From NCBI RefSeq assembly GCF_016464375.1, contig NZ_JADDIU010000022.1, forward strand, positions 1-39,201: DNA of 39,201 bases. Direction: 5' to 3'. Under the pieces are notes generated by a model, which saw only the letters and a program-made list of their open reading frames with translations, was not told where the DNA came from and searched no databases. Origin of the DNA: Bacillus renqingensis (GTDB lineage: Bacteria; Bacillota; Bacilli; Bacillales; Cytobacillaceae). The translations under genes were made by a program, and so were the position numbers. Positions 7,489 to 14,256 of this stretch are shown piece after piece. The stretch's first letter is position 1. Each line of letters opens with the position of its first letter.

Positions 7489-7782
7489 ATGGAAAGAAAA
7501 ACGAATGCTCTTGTAATTATTCCAAGCGACAGCGTGGCTGTAGCTATAGAGGAACTGGCCCCTGGTGGCACAGCCTATTATGTAGTCAATGGTGAAGAAC
7601 AGGAAACAACAATTGTTACAGAGGTACCGATCTACCATAAATTCGCCCGTGTAGCGATTAAGGAAGGCGAAGAAGTGTATAAATATGGACAATCCATTGG
7701 CAAAGCGACCCGTAATATTAAGGTTGGCGAGCATGTCCATACTCAAAATTTAATTAGTATCCGTGAAGCAATTCAACACTAG
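7489..7782 (+). CDS. UxaA-family dehydratase small subunit (SAF domain)
   Basis: 97 residues forming a single SAF domain, the N-terminal domain of altronate/galactarate dehydratases: PSDSVAVAIEELAPGG, then VPIYHKFARVAIKEGEEVYKYGQSIGKATRNIKVGEHVHTQNL. In E. coli UxaA this domain is fused to the catalytic part. Here it is a separate gene 15 bases before it, the split form common in many bacteria. GGAAGG precedes the ATG. Sulfolactate sulfo-lyase (SuyA/SuyB) has the same split architecture and cannot be excluded by eye, but the aldolase and KdgT neighbours favour an aldonate dehydratase. Confidence 0.85.
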   Translation: MERKTNALVIIPSDSVAVAIEELAPGGTAYYVVNGEEQETTIVTEVPIYHKFARVAIKEGEEVYKYGQSIGKATRNIKVGEHVHTQNLISIREAIQH

Positions 7783-7797
7783 AAAGGGGATATAGCA

Positions 7798-8958
7798 ATG
7801 AATTTTTTAGGATATAGAAGGCCGGACGGAACTGTTGGAATTCGCAATCATGTGTTGATTCTTCCTTGTTCTGCTTGTGCAAGTTCAACCGCTCAAATGG
7901 TTTCTAGGCAGGTTCAAGGTACTGTGGCAATTGTTAATCAGAACGGCTGTGCTCAAGTAGAAGGGGATTTAGCAATTACGATGGAGGTCCTGGCTGGGCT
8001 TGCAGCGAATCCAAATGTCTATGGCACTGTTCTTATTGGTTTAGGGTGTGAGAATGCTCAGGCATCTATGATGGAGGAATTGATTCGTTCAAAAACAAAT
8101 AAACCTCTGTATACTCTTGTCATTCAAGAAGAAGGCGGAACGGTAGCAACGGTAAAAAAGGCGACTGAGTTTGCCAGTCAAATGGTCGGAGAGGCTTCAG
8201 CAATGCAACGTGAAGAGTTCCCGCTTTCTGAACTTATTCTTGGGACGAACTGCGGTGGTTCTGACCCTACTTCAGGACTGGCTTCAAATCCAGTTGTCGG
8301 AAATTTAAGCGATCGCTTAGTGGATGAGGGGTCTACATCGATTCTTTGTGAAACGACTGAATTTATAGGTGCAGAACATATTCTTGCCAAGCGAGCAGCT
8401 ACTCCAGAGATTGCTCAGCAAATCTATGATATTATTAAACGTTACGAGGACCATCTCAGCAATGTTGGGGAAAGTTTGCGTAACGGCAATCCTTCTCCTG
8501 GAAATAAGGCAGGAGGAATTACAACACTGGAGGAAAAGTCTCTCGGCTGCATTCATAAAGGTGGGCACCGGCCGATCGTTGAGGTGTTCGATTATGCTCA
8601 ACGTCCGAGAAAAAAAGGGTTAGTCATTATGGACACACCAGGATATGATATTGCTTCAGTTACAGGTATTGCCGCAGGAGGAGCACAAGTGATGGTATTT
8701 ACCACGGGTCGTGGAACACCGACAGGTAATCCAATTATGCCAGTTATAAAAATTACTGCAAATAAAGGCACGTATGATAAGATGCAAGATAATATTGATC
8801 TAGATGTAAGTTCCGTGCTTCATGGAGAAAAGACAGTTGAAGACATGAGCGGAGAGTTACTCCAAGAGGTTCTTGCTGTGGCAAATGGGAAAGTTACCAA
8901 GGCAGAGGCCTTTGGATTCGGTGATATTGCAATTAGTCGCGTGTGCAATTATGTCTGA
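7798..8958 (+). CDS. UxaA-family sugar-acid dehydratase large subunit
   Basis: 386-residue catalytic part of the altronate dehydratase/galactarate dehydratase family (D-galactarate dehydratase/altronate hydrolase C-terminal domain). The start GYRRPDGTVGIRNHVLILPC is diagnostic. Also visible are VNQNGCAQVEGD, LGCENAQ, LILGTNCGGSDPTSGLASNP, ETTEFIGAEHIL and FTTGRGTPTGNPIMPVIKI. These iron-dependent enzymes remove water from a C6 (or C5) aldonate to give the 2-keto-3-deoxy acid. AAAGGGGA precedes the ATG. With the aldolase and FucO it forms a dehydratase, aldolase and reductase chain. Exact substrate unknown (altronate, L-fuconate-like or arabinonate are candidates; sulfolactate is the outsider). 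Confidence 0.87.
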   Translation: MNFLGYRRPDGTVGIRNHVLILPCSACASSTAQMVSRQVQGTVAIVNQNGCAQVEGDLAITMEVLAGLAANPNVYGTVLIGLGCENAQASMMEELIRSKTNKPLYTLVIQEEGGTVATVKKATEFASQMVGEASAMQREEFPLSELILGTNCGGSDPTSGLASNPVVGNLSDRLVDEGSTSILCETTEFIGAEHILAKRAATPEIAQQIYDIIKRYEDHLSNVGESLRNGNPSPGNKAGGITTLEEKSLGCIHKGGHRPIVEVFDYAQRPRKKGLVIMDTPGYDIASVTGIAAGGAQVMVFTTGRGTPTGNPIMPVIKITANKGTYDKMQDNIDLDVSSVLHGEKTVEDMSGELLQEVLAVANGKVTKAEAFGFGDIAISRVCNYV

Positions 8959-8982
8959 TCGATTAACAGGACTTTATAATAG

Positions 8983-9063
8983 CTGATAAACCAAAAGTTT
9001 ATCAGGGGGTTGTTGGGAAACGGACTGAATAGTTCGTATAACAGCAACCCCTATTATTTTTTT
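8983..9063 (+). terminator. Double hairpin terminator of the fucO-uxaA operon
   Basis: First a perfect 9-base stem, CTGATAAAC at 8983-8991 with GTTTATCAG at 8997-9005. Then GGGGTTGTTG (9006-9015) pairs with CAGCAACCCC (9042-9051, one G-U), followed by a T-rich tract to 9063. The second hairpin is a textbook intrinsic terminator. It lies about 25-100 bases after the dehydratase stop. Confidence 0.85.
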
Positions 9064-9141
9064 AATATAGTTTATTATTCTAAATTATGAGATAGGATGG
9101 ATTAATAAAGGGGTACCGTCAGGAAAACACCATTATCTTAA

Positions 9142-9369
9142 CCATCCATAACTGATGACTTTACAGTATTCAATGTACTCAACTACCTTAGCTATCTGTT
9201 TTAGGAGCTTCCCAATATAGATACGAAGAGTAAAAAGAAACTAGCCGAATTCCTGCCATGGTCATCGACACTTCCGCAGGAGTGCCGTGTTCCTAATAAA
9301 TTTAATAAAGCATATATGAAAACCCAATCTAAAAACAGGTGGGGATTATTTGACGCTTACTTATTTTAA
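9142..9369 (+). pseudogene. IS66 transposase (TnpC) C-terminal remnant
   Basis: A plus-strand frame reads NYLSYLF, stop, ELPNIDTKSKKKLAEFLPWS, then STLPQECRVPN and finally GLFDAYLF before a TAA at 9367-9369. The YLxYLFxxLPN...LPWS pattern is the conserved C-terminal end of IS66-family transposases. An in-frame TAG at 9202-9204 and the absence of the upstream three quarters of the gene show it is dead. IS66 TnpA and TnpB fragments occur on the opposite strand at 12160-12468, so the two sets do not derive from one simply truncated element in place. Confidence 0.65.
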
Positions 9370-9370
9370 A

Positions 9371-9724
9371 TTAGTTAGCGAATTTAGTATGTTTTGTTTT
9401 CCATTTTTCCATTGCAATTAATAACCAAAAAGAATAAATCCCCAAAGTAATAATAGTCAGTAACCACCACTTAATCCAATTTCCGAATAGCCCTATTGCG
9501 GAACCAGTAAATTCTAATCTTCTTCCATTTATTACAGTATGACGTGCCTTCCAACCTAAAATCATTGTAATTGACCAAGGATAACAGATTCCCAATGTGA
9601 ATACCGTTACTAAGAATCCTAGGATTGACCATCCAATATATTGAAGTAATCCACCATCAAAATAAGATTTCTCCTTAGATTCTTTTAGATAATTTTGTTG
9701 AACATTTAATGTAATTTCACTCAT
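9371..9724 (-). CDS. Small DUF898-like membrane protein
   Basis: 117 residues with two or three hydrophobic segments (about 28-52 and 83-107, the latter ending LGIYSFWLLIAMEKW). The repeated pattern FxGGLLxxIGWSILGxLVTxxTLGICYPW / TLGIYSFW resembles the DUF898 (YjgN) family of inner-membrane proteins of unknown function. GGGGGG lies 7 bases before the ATG, so it is probably translated. It ends two bases from the IS66 remnant on the other strand. No functional neighbours. Confidence 0.6.
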   Translation of the reverse strand: MSEITLNVQQNYLKESKEKSYFDGGLLQYIGWSILGFLVTVFTLGICYPWSITMILGWKARHTVINGRRLEFTGSAIGLFGNWIKWWLLTIITLGIYSFWLLIAMEKWKTKHTKFAN

Positions 9725-9990
9725 GATATTCCCCCCAATATATCTATTTATGGGAAAATTGTACCATAAAAAGGGAGGTTGATATACTTAAAATGGAAAG
9801 TTCTTAGGTTTGTTTAACTAAATTCCAAATAACTTCTTTATCCTTCATGTTCCCTCATATCCGTGTGGAAAATACGCATACTCCACAAGCTCCTCATTTA
9901 CTCTTATAGGATCAGCTACTTTAATTTTAAGTTTCCTCATTTAAGAGTACAATCCACTTTGCGCTATATGTCTGTTAATCGAAAAAGAGA
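9725..9990. other. Gene-poor stretch with a minute minus-strand frame
   Basis: Nothing longer than a 31-codon minus-strand frame (9940-9845, ending VEYAYFPHGYEGT) is seen, with an ATGA overlap to a 14-codon frame. Neither has a ribosome binding site. The ending looks protein-like and may be the tail of a lost gene. No assignment is possible. Confidence 0.2.
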
Positions 9991-10024
9991 AGCGACTCTT
10001 CTTTGATGAAGAATCGCTCTTATT
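9991..10024 (+). terminator. Terminator-like hairpin at the intron insertion site
   Basis: AGCGACTCTTC (9991-10001) pairs with GAAGAATCGCT (10008-10018) with one mismatch and a TTTGAT loop, followed by CTTATT and then the intron. Group IIC introns are known to insert just downstream of intrinsic terminator stems, and this is exactly that arrangement. What the terminator originally served is not visible on the plus strand. Confidence 0.65.
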
Positions 10025-11914
10025 GTGCGCCCGGCATGGGTGCAGGCTCTAGGGTGTAAGTCCCGAACGGCGAAGGCAGTAGTAGCCGTAGCTTAAGACA
10101 AGGATATGCGGGGTGACCTTCATATCTGAAGGAAGTCGGCGGCAAACTTCCGCTCCGAGGAACACGAATCTCATATAAGGCTAGGTGACATTGGATGAGT
10201 CTGCAATACAAGACAAAACCCATACTGCCGAAGATGTCACAGAGTAAATGAGGCGGAGACATGGAAGGAAAGTCTGCACTCTTACCCGGGGAGAACCTGT
10301 CGGTATGCCGTACACATGCGGTAAGCCTATCCGTGAGGCTAGGTTGAACGACAGGCGTCAGCAGAAGCCATAGTACTTATTCGCTTAAGAGGATGAGGAA
10401 GGGCTGAACCGGTTATGGAAAATAGGACTAGGCGTACCTTTCCATTCAATGAAACAGAAAACGAGGTACCTATTGATCGTAGGAAATGGTGAATCCATTG
10501 GGGGCGATAAATAGGGTGGAGATTGGAAAGGACACAATCAGAATACCTATTTACGGTGGAGGTTATATCAATGTTAATGGAACGAATCATGTTACGGGAG
10601 AACCTACTTAACGCAATAAAGAGAGTAGAAAAGAATAAGGGAAAGCATGGAGTGGACGAAATGCCCGTCACTGCTCTTCGTGGACATATTATGCTCAACT
10701 GGAGCGAACTGCGAAAATCCCTTTTCGAGGGAACCTATATACCATCCCCAGTCCGTCGAGTCGAAATCCCGAAACCAGACGGCAAAGGGAAGAGGAAACT
10801 GGGAATCCCAACCGTGATAGATCGTTTCATACAACAAGCAATTACCCAAGTGCTAACCAGAATGTACGACCCAAGTTTCTCTGAATGTAGTTTTGGCTTT
10901 CGCCCCAACAGGCGAGCACATCAGGCAGTTAAATTAGCCCAAAGCTATATAGAAGAGGGGTATCGATGGGTAGTCGACATTGACCTTGAAAAGTTCTTTG
11001 ACAAGGTTAATCACGATAGATTAATGAGTAAGTTAGCTGAGAGGATTAACGATAGAAATCTCCTCAAACTAATCAGACGATTTCTAACCTCTGGTGTTAT
11101 GGAGGGCGGACTTGTCAGTCCGAACCTTGAGGGGACGCCGCAGGGCGGACCCTTAAGCCCACTACTTTCGAATATTGTGTTAGATGAACTGGATAAAGAA
11201 TTGGAGAGAAGGGGACATCGTTTTGTCCGCTACGCCGATGATTGTAATATCTACGTGAAATCTAAAAGAGCTGGGGAAAGGGTTATGACGGCAATGACCC
11301 ATTTTATCGAGAGAAAGCTTAAACTGAAGGTCAACAGGGATAAAAGTGCTGTAGACCGCCCTTGGAAAAGGAAATTTCTTGGGTTCAGTTTTACAAGTAA
11401 TCTAAAACCGAAGGTGAGAATATCTCCCCAATCAATTAAAAGGTTTAAAGATAAAATAAGAAAGCTTACAAGCAGACGTAGGTCAATTGCCATGGAAGAT
11501 AGAATTCATGACCTTAATCAATATCTAGTGGGATGGGTTAATTACTATCATCTAGCTGATACTCGCTCAGTCATTGCAAAACTTGAAGGGTGGCTTAACC
11601 GAAGGTTAAGAATGATTCGATGGAAGGAATGGAAACTTCCTCGAACAAAGGTCAAGAAACTTATTGATCATGGTGTTCCGGAAGGAAAAGCATACGAATG
11701 GGGAAATACAAGAAAGGCTTATTGGAGAATCTCCAAAAGTCCAATACTTCACAAAACACTAGGGAAAGCCTATTGGCTTTCCCTGGGGTTGAAAAGTATT
11801 ACTGCAAGATATGACTTACAGCGTTTGACATAATTGGAACCGCGGTATACGGAACCGTATGTACGGTGGTGTGAGAGGGATAAAAGGAGGTTAGTCGCCT
11901 CCCCCTATCTCAAT
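10025..11914 (+). mobile_element. Group IIC intron, apparently full length
   Basis: The 5' end GTGCGCCCGGCATGGGTGCA and the following domain I sequence (GGGTGTAAGTCCCGAAC, ATCTGAAGGAAG, GGAACACGAA, CTTACCCGGGGAG) closely resemble the Oceanobacillus iheyensis group IIC ribozyme. Domain V is at about 11836-11869 (GAACCGCGGTATACGG and its partner GTATGTACGGTGG) and domain VI at about 11872-11913. The ORF for the reverse transcriptase lies in domain IV. The 5' exon is a terminator hairpin with a T-rich tail. The exact 3' splice point is uncertain by a few bases (CTATCTCAAT region). All parts expected for a mobile, self-splicing intron are present. Confidence 0.9.
10571..11833 (+). CDS. ltrA: Group II intron reverse transcriptase/maturase (class C)
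   Basis: 420 residues when started at the ATG at 10571, which follows GGTGGAGG at good spacing; an in-frame TTG at 10523 lacks a site. Reverse transcriptase blocks are intact: GKHGVDEMPV, RRVEIPKPDGKGKRKLGIPT, FGFRPNRRAHQAV, VVDIDLEKFFDKVNHD, TPQGGPLSPLLSNIVLDELD and the catalytic RYADDCNIYV (YADD at residues 221-224). The X/maturase region follows (GWVNYYHLADT, RRLRMIRWKEWK, KAYEWGNTRKAYWRI). There is no C-terminal HNH endonuclease, as is normal for class C proteins. It assists splicing and retrohoming of its own intron. Confidence 0.93.
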   Translation: MLMERIMLRENLLNAIKRVEKNKGKHGVDEMPVTALRGHIMLNWSELRKSLFEGTYIPSPVRRVEIPKPDGKGKRKLGIPTVIDRFIQQAITQVLTRMYDPSFSECSFGFRPNRRAHQAVKLAQSYIEEGYRWVVDIDLEKFFDKVNHDRLMSKLAERINDRNLLKLIRRFLTSGVMEGGLVSPNLEGTPQGGPLSPLLSNIVLDELDKELERRGHRFVRYADDCNIYVKSKRAGERVMTAMTHFIERKLKLKVNRDKSAVDRPWKRKFLGFSFTSNLKPKVRISPQSIKRFKDKIRKLTSRRRSIAMEDRIHDLNQYLVGWVNYYHLADTRSVIAKLEGWLNRRLRMIRWKEWKLPRTKVKKLIDHGVPEGKAYEWGNTRKAYWRISKSPILHKTLGKAYWLSLGLKSITARYDLQRLT

Positions 11915-11936
11915 TGTTAAACAATTATAGTGGTAA

Positions 11937-12137
11937 TTAACGTTTTTGAAATAGAGCCGTCAAAAAACCAGGTACGCCGAAAAATTCCTTTGGCTGTTCT
12001 ACTACTTTCATTTTTCTTATTTCAATCTCTCTCAAATCTCTAAAGATAGTCTTTAATTTTTCTTCGGTATAACCTAACCCACCTTTTAGGCTCCGCAACC
12101 TATATACTTCCCAATCCGATATTTCTGTCCCTCCCAA
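11937..12137 (-). pseudogene. Unassigned coding fragment beside the intron
   Basis: A 66-codon frame reads GYTEEKLKTIFRDLREIEIR, then EFFGVPGFLTALFQKR before TAA. It is clearly protein-like, with alternating charges and a hydrophobic tail, but I do not recognise it and no ribosome binding site precedes its first ATG. It starts just where IS66 TnpB similarity is lost, so it is probably the 3' end of a different gene joined to the IS66 fragment by deletion. Confidence 0.35.
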
Positions 12138-12154
12138 CTCTCCGCCCTGAATGA

Positions 12155-12271
12155 AAAAGGATCTAAATCAAACTCTTGTTGTACCAGAGCAGCCAGTCCA
12201 TTAATCGATTTCCTCAAATCTGTTATACCTCGTGCGAGGTAAAATTGGTTCACAGCTGCTTCATTTAACAT
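12155..12271 (-). pseudogene. IS66 TnpB N-terminal fragment
   Basis: The frame starts MLNEAAVNQFYLARGITDLR and continues KSINGLAALVQQEFDLDPFS, the signature opening of IS66 ORF2 (TnpB). Similarity stops after DPFS near 12155 and the frame then runs into unrelated sequence. Only about 40 of the usual 110-120 residues remain. The start overlaps the stop of the TnpA fragment, as in complete IS66 elements. Confidence 0.75.
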
Positions 12272-12468
12272 ACTGTTTTAAGCACCTTCACAACATTTGC
12301 TAGGAATGTTGGGTCAAAGTCTGGTTTTACTTCAATGGTAGCCTGACCTATTTTAATTTGCATGGTCTCATTTGTATTATTGAATGAAGATGATTCATTA
12401 ATAGCCAATGGAACCCAATTTGGCAATCTCTTTTTTCTAGATATTTTAGGGAAGGAGTTGATGATCAT
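12265..12468 (-). pseudogene. IS66 TnpA C-terminal fragment
   Basis: The reading NWVPLAINESSS, then IKIGQATIEVKPDFDPTFLA and NVVKVLKTVC matches the C-terminal domain of IS66 ORF1 (TnpA), which in Bacillus elements ends in a similar VVKVLKTLC. The N-terminal helix-turn-helix part is missing; the first codons appear to be read from adjoining sequence. Together with the TnpB fragment it marks the left part of a dead IS66 element oriented leftward. Confidence 0.75.
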
Positions 12469-12560
12469 GAATTAGCAAAAAAGGCCAGCTTTCTGTCCAG
12501 GCCTGACATAGAAAATTGATCCTGACTCACTATTTTTATTAGATTCGCAATCATGTAACC

Positions 12561-12660
12561 CCCCCCATCGGAATGAGTGATTTATATAATTTAGGTGTAA
12601 GTGTGGTTGTATAGCCGCTTGTTGCAATAACTAAATGTGCTGCTGTAACACGGCCTTTTG
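12561..12660 (-). pseudogene. Remnant of a second FAD-dependent oxidoreductase
   Basis: On the minus strand the sequence reads KGRVTAAHLVIATSGYTTTL, then TPKLYKSLIPMGG. This matches the internal segment of the intact neighbour at 12753-14051 (GEIKCTHIVIATNGYTSDIT, KRLKKSIMPIGS). A TAA two codons before the KGR segment and the absence of the rest show decay. It implies a former tandem paralogue, or a relative lost by deletion, immediately downstream of the intact gene. Confidence 0.6.
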
Positions 12661-12752
12661 GTTATTCAAGTATTACTTTAGTATGTTTCCATAAGAATTA
12701 GGGAAGTCCATTTCCAATCATTCCTTTTCTTTTTTTAAAAATAATTGGACAT

Positions 12753-14051
12753 TTAAGAAATTTTATCAGCAATTTTGTAATAATAACCGAGTAAATTAAG
12801 AATTTTGACACGTTGGCCATGCAGGGGGATCGTCCTTAATGGTAAAGATTCAAGTACAGTTTCTGTTCTCTCTTCACCAGTAATTTTGTATGCTAAAATT
12901 TTGCCTAATAAGGTGGACATGGCTGCCCCGTGGCCGCAATAACCAATAGCAAAATGCATTCCATCATCGGTTTCACCGATATGCGGCATAAAATCAAATG
13001 TAAATCCTGTCGTTCCTCCCCATCGATATTCAATACCCATTTCTTTTAAATCAGGAAAAACAGAGAGCATGTTATCATGGAGAGCAGAATAGATCTGCTC
13101 GTATTCGCTTTGAGTTGCACTAGTTTTAAAATTGACACGTCCTCCAAATAATAGACGCTGGTCTGGAGTTAAACGGAAGTAATATAAGAAATTTTTTGTA
13201 TCACTAATAACTCTTTTATTAGGTATAATCTGATTCGCTAATTGATCTGGAAGTGGTTGAGTAGCAATGATGTGGCTTCCTATTGGCATAATTGACTTTT
13301 TCAGTCGTTTGGTGATGTCTGAAGTGTATCCATTTGTAGCGATGACAATGTGGGTGCATTTAATTTCACCGTTGGGCGTATTTAAAATAAATCTATCTAC
13401 ACTGTTTTGTTTTTTAATGATGGAGGTGACTTCTGTGCTTTCATAAATAGAGGCTCCTTCTTTCTCAGCAATTTCCGCTAAACCAATCACATAATTAAGC
13501 GGGTGAAAAGCAAAACTTTTTCGATCAATCAACCCGCCATATTGGTATATCGGTGAGTAAATTTCTGCTTGAATATTTTGGGAATCAACCAACTCTGTTT
13601 CATATTGGAATTTTTCTAAAAGGTGTTCATGTTCCTTTTTCAAAGCTTCAAAATGGGAGGGTTTATATGCAACCCGAATACCACCATCGGTTTGAAGAGA
13701 ACAATTGATTTGGTATTCATCGACAATTCCCTTTACTAATTTTACGCAATCAGCAGACATATCCATCAATTCTTTGGCTTTTTCAGTCCCGAGCTTTCCT
13801 TCCAAATCAAAAATACTTTTTTTATAACCCGTGGTAAGCATACCTGCATTACGGCCACTGGCACCCCAGCCAATTCTTTCTTTCTCGACGACAACAACTT
13901 TTTTACCAGCCTTACTTAAGAAGAGAGCAGCTGCTAGTCCAGTGAAACCTCCACCTATAATAGCGACATCAGTATGAATGTTTTCATTCAGAACTGGTCT
14001 AGAATTATTGGATTTGCGTGTAGCTGCCCAAAGTGATTGTGGATAGCCCAT
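12753..14051 (-). CDS. FAD-dependent amine/amino-acid oxidoreductase (DAO family, PuuB/OrdL-like)
   Basis: 432 residues. The N-terminal dinucleotide-binding site VAIIGGGFTGLAAALFLSKA (GGGFTG at 33-38) is followed by the ribose-binding Glu of VVVVEKE, then WGASGRNAGMLTTGY, typical of the gamma-glutamylputrescine oxidase/OrdL branch of the DAO family. Late family blocks are RWGGTTGFTFDFMPHIGE and IGYCGHGAAMSTLLGKI. These flavoenzymes oxidise secondary or primary amines of amino-acid-like substrates. It is divergent from an opine dehydrogenase and amino-acid transporter operon, so it probably oxidises the same imported compound or its product. AGGAGG lies before the ATG. A TTGTATACAA operator sits in its promoter region. 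Confidence 0.88.
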   Translation of the reverse strand: MGYPQSLWAATRKSNNSRPVLNENIHTDVAIIGGGFTGLAAALFLSKAGKKVVVVEKERIGWGASGRNAGMLTTGYKKSIFDLEGKLGTEKAKELMDMSADCVKLVKGIVDEYQINCSLQTDGGIRVAYKPSHFEALKKEHEHLLEKFQYETELVDSQNIQAEIYSPIYQYGGLIDRKSFAFHPLNYVIGLAEIAEKEGASIYESTEVTSIIKKQNSVDRFILNTPNGEIKCTHIVIATNGYTSDITKRLKKSIMPIGSHIIATQPLPDQLANQIIPNKRVISDTKNFLYYFRLTPDQRLLFGGRVNFKTSATQSEYEQIYSALHDNMLSVFPDLKEMGIEYRWGGTTGFTFDFMPHIGETDDGMHFAIGYCGHGAAMSTLLGKILAYKITGEERTETVLESLPLRTIPLHGQRVKILNLLGYYYKIADKIS

Positions 14052-14103
14052 TCCATATACCTCCTAAAGACTTGTGTGAGTGATTATATTTTGGATACTA
14101 AAA

Positions 14104-14154
14104 TTGTATACAAATTACAACTTAAATATTAATTATAATATTTTAAAAAGTCAA
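14104..14154 (-). promoter_or_regulatory. Promoter and GntR-type operator of the FAD oxidase gene
   Basis: On the minus strand TTGACT (14154-14149) and TAATAT (14131-14126) are separated by 17 bases, a good vegetative promoter. The palindrome TTGTATACAA at 14104-14113 lies about 6-15 bases past the expected transcription start, where a bound repressor would block. The same 15-base sequence AAATTGTATACAAAT occurs at 14230-14244 in front of the divergent operon. Confidence 0.65.
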
Positions 14155-14172
14155 TATTTTTTGAAAATTATA

Positions 14173-14244
14173 TTGAGGAAAATACAAACTTCGGTTAAAA
14201 TTAACTATGAACACGGAAAGTGTATTTAAAAATTGTATACAAAT
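14173..14244 (+). promoter_or_regulatory. Promoter and GntR-type operator of the opine dehydrogenase operon
   Basis: TTGAGG (14173-14178), a 17-base spacer and TAAAAT (14196-14201) form a plausible vegetative promoter. TTGTATACAA at 14233-14242 lies about 25 bases past the expected start and directly before the GGAGG site. It is identical to the operator in the divergent promoter. TTGTATACAA fits the TNGTNNNACNA-type half-site pattern known for FadR/VanR-group GntR proteins, and such a gene closes the operon. Confidence 0.65.
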
Positions 14245-14256
14245 GGAGGTGTTGCA

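Noticed and set aside
10020..10262. Minus-strand open frame of 80 codons
   Set aside because: It is antisense to domain I of the group IIC intron, whose conserved RNA sequence explains the open frame.
14233..14256. Longer N-terminus for the opine dehydrogenase
   Set aside because: The extra codons would read through the operator and the GGAGG site. The ATG at 14257 directly precedes the Rossmann strand as in the family.
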